Part shown: piece by piece, positions 45,266 through 53,798 of the stretch
Layout: every line of letters begins with the position of its first letter
Numbering within the stretch: the stretch's first letter is position 1
Origin: Planctomyces sp.
Lineage (GTDB): Bacteria > Planctomycetota > Planctomycetia > Planctomycetales > Planctomycetaceae
Reading direction: 5' to 3'
Assembly: GCA_016795105.1 (NCBI GenBank)
Contig: JAEUIH010000045.1
Span: 1 to 61,626 of the forward strand
DNA length: 61,626 bases
Program-made: the position numbers and the translations under genes
Notes under the pieces: generated by a model
Database searches by the model: none
Told to the model about the DNA's origin: nothing
Seen by the model: only the letters and a program-made list of their open reading frames with translations

Positions 45266-46870
45266 ATGCAGGGATTGGATGGCATGCGAGCAAATACAGG
45301 CAAATGGAGCAGAGTTGCCACTGGAATCGTGACCTTCCTGATGGTTGTTGCACCGCTGCACGCCATTTGTCAGGAACGGGACCCAGGGAAGGAGGTTGTC
45401 AAAGACCTCCTGAGATCACTGATAGAGTCTCAACTGGAGCGAGACGGACTTAGAAATCCGAATCGGCCTCAACCGCAACCGCCTGGGGTTCCTGCGACTG
45501 CTGAGATGCAGCAATTGAAAGTGATTTCTGCGTCGCTTGCCCAGGAGACCACGAATCTATCGGCATTACTGAATGCCGACGGTCGTCGTAGCCCCGAAAT
45601 CCGTCAAGTCCTGCCCGATGTTCTGCGTGTCCAGACAACTGCGGTCGCATTGAAACAAAGAACCGAACTGGAACGCGATCATCGGAATATGGCGGAAAAC
45701 TTCCGTGGCTTCAGCCGGGACTGGGCGGCGATTTCCTTTCGACTGCAGGCCTGCAGCGGCTTATCACCTCAGTCCAGACAGACCACCGACCGAATCGGGC
45801 AGCTCAATACGCAATTCAGTCAGTTGTTGGGGATTCAGGACCAATTCGACAACCGTGAACTTGTCAGAACGGCCGACATGCTGGTCGCGGACCTCCGAGT
45901 ACTGGTCGACGAAGTCAGCTACTCCGGAGCTGCATCTGGAAATCGAGGGCGGCTGGTATCCAGCCTTCGTCGGCACCAGGAACGATCTGTTCAGTTTGCG
46001 AATCTGGCAGCAGCCGGAACATCATTCCGGATTGTCGTCAGTGAATACCAGACACTTTACGAAGACTGGCAGAAGATCCGCCCGGAAACTGAGCAGATTA
46101 CCAGCCGGACTGTCTCTCGAACCGTGGCTCGCATTCAGGAGACTCATCGTGGACTGCACCGATCACTTCGACTGAACATTGGAGTCGACCCGACTTTATC
46201 CATTCGACTTGCCGATCAACTGCAGCGAGAGCTGACCGATCTGAATCGCTCAATCACTCTGGAACAAATCATGACTGTTGCAGAGCCACGATCGGTTGCG
46301 ATTTCAGCGGATGCCCTGAGTGGTAATGCTGCGAATCTGCACGATGTACTTTCGAGACGTGAAGACCTGCAGACAACCGCAGAAGCATGGTTTTATCTGG
46401 ATGAAGCATGGAGAATTTTCTCGTACCACGTTGAAAGCATCTCGGCACCCGAAACTCGGCGTCGACTTGAAGGTGTCAGTCAGTCCATGGACTCGCTTCG
46501 AAGTTCACTGGGAATCACGGTCGCGTTTGACGCGAGAGAGATTTCTGCAAAAGCGGCCTCGATTCAGGTACTTGCAGAACGAATACAGACGGATGTGCTG
46601 CGATGGCTCAGCCGACCTGGCCAGCAGGACGTCACTCTGCGCAGATTGGTTGATCAATTTGAAGATCGATGTGCTGAACTTGCTGCAACGAACACCAATC
46701 GCAGAAATCAGCCCGTGATGCTAGCCAAATGTGACGAGATGATCGTTCTTTGGCAGCAGATCCGTCCACTACTGCAAAAATGCAGTACTGATGAACGCGA
46801 ATCACTGGAACGCTCTGCAGACACATTGACACCTGAACTGGTGAGGATGCGTATGATGGTGGAAGAATAA
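45266..46870 (+). CDS. Exported helical protein of unknown function (534 aa)
   Basis: Signal peptide within residues 1-35 (ATGIVTFLMVVAPLHAICQE). The rest is helical, Gln/Arg/Leu-rich, with several weakly similar segments of about 120 residues (for example LAQETTNLSALLNADGRR, MLVADLRVLVDEVSY, SADALSGNAANLHDVLSRRE, KAASIQVLAERIQTD). This suggests four helical repeats. No family recognised. Divergent from the Tad trio (205 bp between) and followed immediately by the next gene, so it may belong with it. The second ATG at 45284 is an alternative start. Confidence 0.78.
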   Translation: MQGLDGMRANTGKWSRVATGIVTFLMVVAPLHAICQERDPGKEVVKDLLRSLIESQLERDGLRNPNRPQPQPPGVPATAEMQQLKVISASLAQETTNLSALLNADGRRSPEIRQVLPDVLRVQTTAVALKQRTELERDHRNMAENFRGFSRDWAAISFRLQACSGLSPQSRQTTDRIGQLNTQFSQLLGIQDQFDNRELVRTADMLVADLRVLVDEVSYSGAASGNRGRLVSSLRRHQERSVQFANLAAAGTSFRIVVSEYQTLYEDWQKIRPETEQITSRTVSRTVARIQETHRGLHRSLRLNIGVDPTLSIRLADQLQRELTDLNRSITLEQIMTVAEPRSVAISADALSGNAANLHDVLSRREDLQTTAEAWFYLDEAWRIFSYHVESISAPETRRRLEGVSQSMDSLRSSLGITVAFDAREISAKAASIQVLAERIQTDVLRWLSRPGQQDVTLRRLVDQFEDRCAELAATNTNRRNQPVMLAKCDEMIVLWQQIRPLLQKCSTDERESLERSADTLTPELVRMRMMVEE

Positions 46871-46871
46871 G

Positions 46872-47816
46872 ATGAATCAAACCTCAATTCAGACTCAGGT
46901 GCTTGTTCTGACAACCGAGGGCTTTGAACCGGATCTGCGGCTGACTCAATCACCGGATTCCACATCAACTCCATCGAAGCAACTGGACTTGTCTGCGATC
47001 TGCTTCGAACAGTTTTTTCTTCAGAACATTTCACCAGACCGAATCTGGATGGTGGCAGGTCCTGTTGAGCAATGGGACGAATTCAATGCAGAACGGAATC
47101 AGCACCAGGTAACTCTGCAGCTCATTCTTTCTGATTCTGAATCGGTGGACGAATTTGCCGAAGTTCTGACCGCAGATGACATCGTTCTGTCCAATGCCAT
47201 GGAAGTCCTTAATGACTTTGACAAACATCCGTGCTCAAAAACCCGCATTGTCTGGATCCATCTGAGAACTCCGTTTCAGGATCACGGTCCGACAATACAG
47301 ATCATAAACCGCCTTCAGGCACTGCGTCACCAAATCACGGCAGAATCGTCTACACCGTGCGTCTTGATTGTGGCACCGCTTCGAGGTCAGCCGACTCAGC
47401 CGGAACCTCCCTTTCAGTGTGGATTTGCTCAGCATCTGAGCCAGGTACCGCTGTGGGTGGATATGGGAGACGCACATATGTGCCGAATTCAACAGGCGGC
47501 GGGCAGCTATGATTTGTTGCCAACAGTTCTCGACTTCTGTCTGCTCAACCAATCGGTACCGCAACAGGATTCGAAATCACAGCCTCTGAATCTCAGACCG
47601 TGGACTCTTGCTCCGGGTCTGATGATTGACAGAACGATCAAGATTGTCAGTGTCGATCAGATCGCTGAAGTCAGCCGAATTCTTCTTTCGGTCACAACAA
47701 CGAAGGCGGACAATCCCCCTGAGACCGCCTACTTTCGAAAACCAGAGGATGTCTGGAACGTCAATCCGATTCCACTCGGCGGGGACGACTACAACGAACA
47801 TCCAGATCAGGACTGA
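46872..47816 (+). CDS. Divergent sulfatase-fold-like protein lacking the active site (314 aa)
   Basis: The start follows the previous stop by one base, implying coupling. The pattern IVWIHLRTPFQDHGP ... LSQVPLWVDMGDAHM ... GSYDLLPTVLDFCLLN resembles the middle of sulfatase/alkaline-phosphatase-like proteins, where DLLPTLLD is typical. There is no CxPxR site and no metal-binding DD near the N-terminus, so it should be inactive or something else. No signal peptide. The end is acidic (GGDDYNEHPDQD). The fold suggestion is weak and based on pattern only. Its end overlaps the next gene, which runs the other way. Confidence 0.7.
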   Translation: MNQTSIQTQVLVLTTEGFEPDLRLTQSPDSTSTPSKQLDLSAICFEQFFLQNISPDRIWMVAGPVEQWDEFNAERNQHQVTLQLILSDSESVDEFAEVLTADDIVLSNAMEVLNDFDKHPCSKTRIVWIHLRTPFQDHGPTIQIINRLQALRHQITAESSTPCVLIVAPLRGQPTQPEPPFQCGFAQHLSQVPLWVDMGDAHMCRIQQAAGSYDLLPTVLDFCLLNQSVPQQDSKSQPLNLRPWTLAPGLMIDRTIKIVSVDQIAEVSRILLSVTTTKADNPPETAYFRKPEDVWNVNPIPLGGDDYNEHPDQD

Positions 47817-49477
47817 CAAGCACGTCGGCGAACGGTGGCACCACCAGAAAGATTGTAGACCTGGCTGAAGCCGTTCTGCCTGAGAATTCTCAATGCAACA
47901 TGGGCACGAATTCCTACGCCGCAGCTCACAACGGTGGGCTTCGATGCGTCGAGCTCGGACAGCCGAGTTCGAAGTTCATCGACGGGAATATTTACAGCAT
48001 GAGGGCAACCGGTAAGGGGAGCCTTCAGAACTTCGTCAGATGTTCGAACATCGACAACCTGAAATGCAGAGAGGTCCGCATCTGAATTGAGTGGCTGACT
48101 CAGTCCATCCAGGTGATTCGATGCAGCAAATGCCGCCTGATGTACAGGGTCCTTAGCAGACCCGAATGGAGGCGCATAGCACAGGTCCAGCCCGGCCAAA
48201 TCTCTGACAGTCGCACCAAACTGCATCGCAGTAGCAATCACGTCGATTCGCTTCTCAACCCCATCGATGCCGATCGCCTGAGCCCCGAGTACCTTACCGG
48301 AGGAGGGGGCATAAACGAGTTTCAGGGTGATTGGCGAAGCTCCGGGAAAATAGCCCGCATGCTGGCCTGCGACGATTGTCACACTGGTAGCTTCAATCCC
48401 GGATCGCAGAGCAGCCTTTGTGCTCAGACCGGTCATGGCAGCGGTCAGTTCAAAGACCCGAACCACAGCTGTTCCCTGAACAGCGGCAGCAGGAGCGCAA
48501 TGACCGGTCGCAGCATGTTCGCCAGCCAGACGGCCGGCTCGATTTGCGGGACCAGCGAGAGCAATCCTCATGGACTCCCCGGTCGGCCCGTAAAAATATT
48601 CGGCCGCATCTCCGACAGCATAGATATCCGCGTTTGACGTCTGCAGGCAGCTGTTTGTCAGAATTCCGCCCGTCTTTCCTGTCGCAAGACCGGCGGCAAC
48701 GGCCAGCTGAGTGTTTGGACGGACCCCCAGTCCCAGAATAATCAGACGGCCAGGCAACACTTTACCGCTCTTCAGTTCGACACCTTTCGCTTTGCCCTGT
48801 TCATCGACAACGATCTGTTGAATTCCGTCACCAAGCTCCAGTCGGACTCCGCGTCGAATGAGGTCATCATGAATAGGCACCACCATTTCAGGGTCCATGG
48901 GTGGCAATACCTGAGGCAGCAGTTCCGCCAGCGAAACCTCGTACCCGATTCTGCGCAGCTGCTCAACCATTTCCAGTCCAATGAATCCCGCACCGACGAC
49001 AACTGCCTGACGATCACCGGGACCAGCGGCAGACGAACAAATGCGATCCATGTCTGCGATGTTTCGGAGAGTGAAAACACCGTCTGCAGCGACTCCAGGA
49101 ATTGGCGGCACGAACGGAGCGGCGCCAGGTGAAAGGATCAGCTTATCGTAGCTCAACTCGTAGAAATCGCCGGTGGCAAGATTTCGAACATCAACAACTT
49201 TCCGCGCGGGGTAAATCGCAGTGACTTCCTGACGAGTTCGCACATCGAGTCGAAAGCGTTTCGTCAGAAACTCGGGCGTCGCCACCAGCAACTTGCTGCG
49301 ATCGGTGATTTCCTGGCCGATGAAGTATGGAAGCCCGCAATTGGCGAAGGAAACATGTTCGTCTTTTTCAAACAGAATGATCTCAGCATGTTCATTGCAG
49401 CGGCGTGCTCGAGTTGCTGCGGAAGCTCCACCCGCAACGCCTCCGACAATCACAATCCGTCGACGATTCTCAGACAT
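47807..49477 (-). CDS. CoA-disulfide-reductase-type flavoprotein fused to rhodanese (556 aa)
   Basis: A pyridine-nucleotide-disulfide oxidoreductase with a C-terminal sulfur-transfer domain. The FAD site is IVGGVAGGASAATRARR (10-26). C47 in SFANCGLPYF is the single redox cysteine that forms a mixed disulfide with CoA or persulfide. The NAD site is AVVVGAGFIGLEMVEQLR and the second FAD motif is IYAVGDAAE. The rhodanese domain (about 455-556) has VVDVRTSDE and the active loop CGVGIRAH with C519. Members of this group reduce CoA-disulfide, CoA-persulfide or polysulfide. AAGGAG lies 5 bases before the start and belongs to a 16-bp repeat. Confidence 0.94.
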   Translation of the reverse strand: MSENRRRIVIVGGVAGGASAATRARRCNEHAEIILFEKDEHVSFANCGLPYFIGQEITDRSKLLVATPEFLTKRFRLDVRTRQEVTAIYPARKVVDVRNLATGDFYELSYDKLILSPGAAPFVPPIPGVAADGVFTLRNIADMDRICSSAAGPGDRQAVVVGAGFIGLEMVEQLRRIGYEVSLAELLPQVLPPMDPEMVVPIHDDLIRRGVRLELGDGIQQIVVDEQGKAKGVELKSGKVLPGRLIILGLGVRPNTQLAVAAGLATGKTGGILTNSCLQTSNADIYAVGDAAEYFYGPTGESMRIALAGPANRAGRLAGEHAATGHCAPAAAVQGTAVVRVFELTAAMTGLSTKAALRSGIEATSVTIVAGQHAGYFPGASPITLKLVYAPSSGKVLGAQAIGIDGVEKRIDVIATAMQFGATVRDLAGLDLCYAPPFGSAKDPVHQAAFAASNHLDGLSQPLNSDADLSAFQVVDVRTSDEVLKAPLTGCPHAVNIPVDELRTRLSELDASKPTVVSCGVGIRAHVALRILRQNGFSQVYNLSGGATVRRRACQS

Positions 49478-49487
49478 CCGATTCTCC

Positions 49488-49551
49488 TTACCACAACTTT
49501 GCCTTACCAGGACTTTGTCTTACCAGGACTTTGTCTTACCTGTACTCGGTT
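49488..49551 (-). repeat. 16-bp tandem repeat, about four degenerate copies
   Basis: Units at 49488, 49504, 49520 and 49536. The second and third are identical (CTTACCAGGACTTTGT), the first differs at three positions and the fourth at more. The array is the leader of the minus-strand flavoprotein gene; the unit nearest the gene overlaps its ribosome binding site (AAGGAG on that strand). Copy-number change by slippage could alter the leader. Confidence 0.85.
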
Positions 49552-49591
49552 TGTTTCAATGGAGTGTGTTGACTTCCAGGCGGCAGGGAAA

Positions 49592-49951
49592 TCAGCTGCC
49601 CATCAAATCTTTGCGAAACACGAAAAAGGCGGCAGCCACTAGGCACAGTCCAGCCCAGAGATAATCGAGCGACAGCCGTTCTTTCAGATAGAACCAGGCA
49701 AACGGAGCGAAGACGGAAAGTGTGATGACTTCCTGAAGAATCTTCAGTTGTCCGACGTTCATCCCGCTTGAATGGCCGATACGATTTGCCGGGACCTGAA
49801 TGAGGTATTCGAACAAAGCAATTCCCCAGCTGACGAGGGCAGCAATCACCCAGTGCTGGTGCTTGAGACTCTTCAGGTGTCCATACCACGCAAATGTCAT
49901 AAACACATTGCTGGCAGTCAGCAGCAGAATCGTTAACAGTGGTTTTGGCAC
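49592..49951 (-). CDS. DUF486 / DMT-like small membrane protein (119 aa)
   Basis: Four hydrophobic segments in 119 residues: LLTILLLTASNVFMTFAWYG, WVIAALVSWGIALFEYLIQVP, ITLSVFAPFAWFYL and YLWAGLCLVAAAFFVF. NVFMTFAWYGHLK and FEYLIQVPANRIGH are DUF486 marks; this family is related to small drug/metabolite transporters, substrate unknown. It lies between the tgt gene, whose stop is near 49953, and the flavoprotein gene, all on the minus strand, so it may be read with tgt (start 1 base after the tgt stop). Confidence 0.9.
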   Translation of the reverse strand: MPKPLLTILLLTASNVFMTFAWYGHLKSLKHQHWVIAALVSWGIALFEYLIQVPANRIGHSSGMNVGQLKILQEVITLSVFAPFAWFYLKERLSLDYLWAGLCLVAAAFFVFRKDLMGS

Positions 49952-49952
49952 G

Positions 49953-51101
49953 TCAATCCCCTCCGTTGGGAAGATACCTTTCCAAAAATGAATCGGCCCA
50001 GCGTTCGAAGCAATCGTCCTCGATCGCCTTTCTCATCGCTCGCATCAGATCCTGATAGAAATGCAGGTTGTGAATACTCGCCAGCGTTCCGTAAAGAGGC
50101 TCATCAGCGAACAGCAGATGCCGGAGATAAGCGCGGCTGAATCCACCGGCACAGGCAACGCATTCACAGGACGTATCAATCGGATATCGATCTTTGCGAA
50201 ACTTCTTATCCTGAAGCCGCATCTTTCCGTCCCAGCAGAACACAGTCCCTTCACGCGCATATCTTGTAGGAATGATGCAGTCGTGAATATCCATCCCAGC
50301 TCGAACAGATGCGACCAGATCTTCAGGAAGTCCAACGCCCATCAGATATCGAACCTGATCTGCGGGAAGAAGTGGGGCAGTGTGGCGAACGACGCGAACC
50401 ATTGCCTCATGACCTTCACCGACAGATACACCGCCGATCGCGTAGCCGGGAAGATTCAGAGAAGTCACCTGGCGGACTGCACGACTTCGCAGGTCCATTT
50501 CCATCCCCCCCTGAACAATACCGAACAGATGCTGATGAGGCTGAAGAGGGCAGGCTGCGCAGCGTTTTAACCAACGGAGTGTTCGTTCAAGGGACTGGGC
50601 CATGTAGGACTTCGGGGCTCGATGATCCACGCATTCATCGAAAGCCATCACAATATCGGCTCCGAGGCGACGCTGAATATCCATAGCGGTCTCAGGAGAC
50701 AGCATCATAGGTACGGTTTCGTTTTTCTTCCCCGTGCGAAACTGAAAGCTGACTCCCTCTTCGGTAATTTCGCGTTCCGGCAGGCTAAAGACCTGAAAAC
50801 CACCGGAATCGGTGAGGATCGTCTGGTTCCATCGCATCATTTTGTGCAGGCCGCCCAGCCGTTCGACAACCTGAGTACGATCAAGGATTCCCAGATGATA
50901 GGTGTTGGCGAGAACGACCTGAGCGCCAGTTGCGGCGAGTTGATCGGGAAGGACACACTTCACGGCGGCCTGTGTCCCGACAGGCATGAATGCCGGCGTA
51001 TCGACAACTCCATGAGCCGTAACAAACCGGCCTCTCCGAGCCCGACCGCTCGATGCTAGAAGTTGAAAATGAAGACCTCCACCGGGAGTCCATTCTGGCA
51101 C
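49953..51101 (-). CDS. tgt: Queuine tRNA-ribosyltransferase (tRNA-guanine transglycosylase, 382 aa)
   Basis: Exchanges guanine for the queuosine precursor preQ1 at position 34 of GUN tRNAs. Marks: TPAFMPVGTQAAVK, LANTYHL, ILTDSGGFQVFSL (catalytic Asp), MAFDECVDH, GIVQGGMEMDLR and IGGVSVGE. The zinc site is CECVACAGGFSRAYLRHLL with a His in the following SIHNLHFYQDLM. The frame is open to 51272, but residues before GTG 51101 are not TGT-like, so I take that GTG (VPEWTPGGGLHFQLLASSG); GTG 51122 is an alternative. Divergent from purA with about 400 bp between. No other queuosine gene is in the window. Confidence 0.95.
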   Translation of the reverse strand: MPEWTPGGGLHFQLLASSGRARRGRFVTAHGVVDTPAFMPVGTQAAVKCVLPDQLAATGAQVVLANTYHLGILDRTQVVERLGGLHKMMRWNQTILTDSGGFQVFSLPEREITEEGVSFQFRTGKKNETVPMMLSPETAMDIQRRLGADIVMAFDECVDHRAPKSYMAQSLERTLRWLKRCAACPLQPHQHLFGIVQGGMEMDLRSRAVRQVTSLNLPGYAIGGVSVGEGHEAMVRVVRHTAPLLPADQVRYLMGVGLPEDLVASVRAGMDIHDCIIPTRYAREGTVFCWDGKMRLQDKKFRKDRYPIDTSCECVACAGGFSRAYLRHLLFADEPLYGTLASIHNLHFYQDLMRAMRKAIEDDCFERWADSFLERYLPNGGD

Positions 51102-51497
51102 GTTTTTGCTGAGTTCCGACACTGATTTTTGGCTTATCCACGAGAACCGAGCATCTGCGAACCACAAAATGACTAAGGAGGTGTCACAAAGATGCCGGAA
51201 AATAGGGCAAATGAGGGCCGAACGGGAATCGGCCGATGAGGCGTACAGTATCTGCGAGGAGGGGCTGTGCAAATACGAAACCCCGGAAACCTCATGAATC
51301 CGAAATCCTCAGCAAAATTCCCCACGAAATCCTCCGACCGGTGAGACTTCGAAGGTTCATGGGAATTCTCACCTGGCTGGATTTGGGAATTGAACGTTCA
51401 GCGATACAATTTCGGTCCGCTGCCGGATGTCGGGAGTTTTCCGATGTCCGGTTTCTTTTTGGATTCTGTCCATGCGAATTGAGGCGAGACGAGTACC
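51102..51497. other. Divergent intergenic region between tgt and purA, with a strong isolated Shine-Dalgarno
   Basis: About 400 bp. At 51175-51183 the plus strand reads AAGGAGGTG, a near-perfect ribosome site, and 8 bases on an ATG (51192) opens a 15-codon frame ending at 51239. A second G-rich site (GGAGG, 51258-51262) precedes a GTG at 51267 with a 25-codon frame. These may be leader peptides of purA, but neither has a recognisable product. No riboswitch fold was identified by eye. Confidence 0.45.
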
Positions 51498-52787
51498 GTG
51501 CCAGCAACATCAGTGATTGGATTGCAGTGGGGCGACGAAGCCAAGGGTAAAGTCGTCGATCTGCTCACCGAGAAACACGATATCGTGATTCGGTACCAGG
51601 GAGGCAACAACGCGGGCCACACCGTAAAATTTGGAGGACGCACTTATAAGCTCAGCCTGCTGCCCACAGGCATCCTGCAGAGTCATGTAAAGTCCGTGAT
51701 TGCTCCCGGTGTAGTCGTCAATCCGCTCGCACTCCTGAAGGAACTCGATGGCCTGATCGCCGGTGGACAGGACTGTTCCGGCCGATTGATGATCAGCGAT
51801 CGTGCCCATGTGATCTGCCCATGGCACCTTCTTGAGGAGGCTGCATTCGAGAAGCTTCGCGGTGGAGAAGCCATCGGAACCACGATGCGTGGCATTGGGA
51901 CATGTTACCGGGAAAAGGCCGGCCGGTTTCACGCAATTCGAATTGGAGACCTTGTCGAACGAGAAGTGTTTGCAGCAAAAGTGCGCAGCATCGTACCGGT
52001 CAAACAAAAATTACTGGATGCACTCGATCCGGAAGGCCCCAGACTGGATGCCGACCAGATCATTGCTGAATATTCGGCGGCCGCTGATCGAATTCGCCCG
52101 ATGGTTGCTGACACCACATCCTGGCTGCTCGATGAACTTGAACAGGGACGCAGACTCCTGTTTGAAGGTGCCCAGGGAAGTCTCCTTGATATTGATCATG
52201 GGACATTTCCATATGTCACATCCTCGAACAGCTCCGGTTGCGGAATCCACAATGGCAGCGGGATTCCAGAACGTGCGATTCAGAGGATGATTGGTGTTGC
52301 AAAGGCGTATACGACTCGCGTTGGAGGAGGACCATTTCCAACGGAATTGCTCAACGAAACCGGTGAACAAATTCGCAAAGCCGGCAATGAATACGGAACG
52401 GTCACCGGGAGACCTCGCCGTTGTGGATGGCTCGACACTGTCGCCACTCGTTACAGTGCGAGGATCAGCGGAGTGGATTCGATCGCGATCGCACTGCTGG
52501 ATGTTCTGAGTGGCCACGACGAGCTGTTTATCTGCGAAGCCTATGAAATCAACGGCCAGAGAACTCGCAATATGCCATCCCGCGCATCGGACTTTGCCGC
52601 TGCAAAACCAGTCCTGCGTCGGATCGACGGCTGGAAAGAGGACATCAGCGGAATTACTCGATTTGAAGACCTTCCGAAAGCGGCTCAAATGTATGTGCAT
52701 GCTGTCTCTGAGCTCGTCGGACGCCCCGTCGATCTGGTTTCCGTGGGCCCTGACCGGTCACAGACAATCCTGATCGGGGCTTTCTGA
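51498..52787 (+). CDS. purA: Adenylosuccinate synthetase (429 aa)
   Basis: Converts IMP and aspartate to adenylosuccinate using GTP, the first step from IMP to [22 protein letters not shown] at the start is the GTP loop, with the catalytic Asp in WGDEAKGK and His in [11 protein letters not shown]. Also [39 protein letters not shown] and [13 protein letters not shown]. Full length for the family. GTG start at 51498. An extended hairpin lies about 100 bp after the stop. Confidence 0.98.
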   Translation: MPATSVIGLQWGDEAKGKVVDLLTEKHDIVIRYQGGNNAGHTVKFGGRTYKLSLLPTGILQSHVKSVIAPGVVVNPLALLKELDGLIAGGQDCSGRLMISDRAHVICPWHLLEEAAFEKLRGGEAIGTTMRGIGTCYREKAGRFHAIRIGDLVEREVFAAKVRSIVPVKQKLLDALDPEGPRLDADQIIAEYSAAADRIRPMVADTTSWLLDELEQGRRLLFEGAQGSLLDIDHGTFPYVTSSNSSGCGIHNGSGIPERAIQRMIGVAKAYTTRVGGGPFPTELLNETGEQIRKAGNEYGTVTGRPRRCGWLDTVATRYSARISGVDSIAIALLDVLSGHDELFICEAYEINGQRTRNMPSRASDFAAAKPVLRRIDGWKEDISGITRFEDLPKAAQMYVHAVSELVGRPVDLVSVGPDRSQTILIGAF

Positions 52788-52872
52788 GCCGCAATAACCA
52801 GACACAGGCTGATTGAAACCGTCAGCCTGATTGAGCACTTCTGCGATTTGCCGATCGCGAATTGAAACCCTA

Positions 52873-52938
52873 AGTGAATAAGTACAGAGCCCTGCTGGCA
52901 TGAGTGTTTTCATGCGTGCAGGGCTTTGTTCATTCACA
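52873..52938 (+). terminator. Long imperfect hairpin after purA
   Basis: AGCCCTGC (52888-52895) pairs with GCAGGGCT (52918-52925). Inside it GCATGA pairs with TCATGC, and outside GTGAAT pairs with ATTCAC. A TTTGTT follows the main stem, so it may terminate purA, but the tract is weak and the nested arms are longer than a simple terminator. Confidence 0.6.
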
Positions 52939-53074
52939 GGCAGGGAATTCCTCCAGTCCCTGAAGAAGACTACCTGGAAACCTCCAGGGGAACTGCCCGC
53001 AAGTTTTGGCACTTCACTAATTCACCAATCTGCATTTGAACCGACCGCTGTCGTTCACCCGAATAGTGAAAAAC

Positions 53075-53107
53075 GTACCTCCTGGGGGGAGCGAAATCCC
53101 CAGGGTA
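53075..53107 (+). promoter_or_regulatory. Hairpin upstream of the LuxR-type gene
   Basis: GTACCTCCTGGGG (53075-53087) pairs with CCCCAGGGTAC (53097-53107) with a small bulge, around a loop of about nine bases. It sits about 65 bp before the ATG at 53171. No T tract follows, so a leader structure or operator is more likely than a terminator. Inference only. Confidence 0.4.
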
Positions 53108-53170
53108 CAGATTCAGCAAATGGGCTGTATTGACCCCCGCTTTTAGACAACGGCTTCCGGAGTTCCATTA

Positions 53171-53572
53171 ATGATTCAACCCAATCCCGGCATCATGCAG
53201 ACGGGTCCGTACAGCGGAGCGACGAATGGTTCGAACACCGTTACGATGAGCGATGAAGACGCTTACCGCAACTGGCAGACTCGGCGGGAAGCTGCTCGCC
53301 AGCAGATGCGCCGGCTGTCACGACGAGAACTTCAGGTCGTGGCACTGGTTGCACAGGGTCACGCCAACAAGAGCATTGCCCAGCAGCTCGAAATCAGTGT
53401 GAAGACCATCGAGAAGCATCGAGCGAATGCTGCGAGAAAGCTTGGGGTGAACAGCACTGCAGACCTTGTGAGAATCACGGTCATCGCTGATCAGGAAATT
53501 GCATTGTACTCAAATCGAGTCCGGGCGGAGCTGTCAGCCAAAACCGCGGACACCCGACATCTGGAAAACTGA
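53171..53572 (+). CDS. Orphan LuxR/FixJ-type helix-turn-helix regulator (133 aa)
   Basis: The C-terminal DNA-binding half of a NarL/FixJ response regulator without a receiver domain. RLSRRELQVVALVAQGHANKSIAQQLEISVKTIEKHRANAARKLG... spans about residues 47-92 and contains both HTH helices (SIAQQLEIS, VKTIEKHRANAARK). The N-terminal 45 residues are polar, with no phosphorylation site, so activity may be set by expression or by a partner. GGAG lies 8 bases before the ATG. It opens a plus-strand run of signalling genes (PP2C, histidine kinase), but 227 bp separate it from the next. Confidence 0.92.
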   Translation: MIQPNPGIMQTGPYSGATNGSNTVTMSDEDAYRNWQTRREAARQQMRRLSRRELQVVALVAQGHANKSIAQQLEISVKTIEKHRANAARKLGVNSTADLVRITVIADQEIALYSNRVRAELSAKTADTRHLEN

Positions 53573-53798
53573 CTGGGCTACCTGAAATCTGAATTGGAAA
53601 TGTCGCACAACTTTGTGGTTCGAAGGTCATCAAAGACTGGCGTCTGGTAGTCCTTCAGCCTATCCTGCTCCAGGCCTGAATTGTTCGGGCTGAAGGCAGG
53701 TGAAACTTCTTCGGCGGACTCAGTTTAAGCCGTGGACCAGGTTTGTGCCGGTGAGGAGATCGCACTGCCTCCGACCAACTTCATCCAGGTTTCAGTCC

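Larger units (their letters stand above)
52788..53170. other. Intergenic region between purA and the LuxR-type gene, with two hairpins
   Basis: Holds the long imperfect palindrome at 52873-52938 and a second hairpin at 53075-53107. No gene: the plus frame at 52900-53133 runs through the first palindrome and has no family features. Confidence 0.55.

Noticed and set aside
52900-53133. Small gene between purA and the LuxR-type gene
   Set aside because: Runs through a long hairpin, no family feature, and start codon lies inside the hairpin loop.
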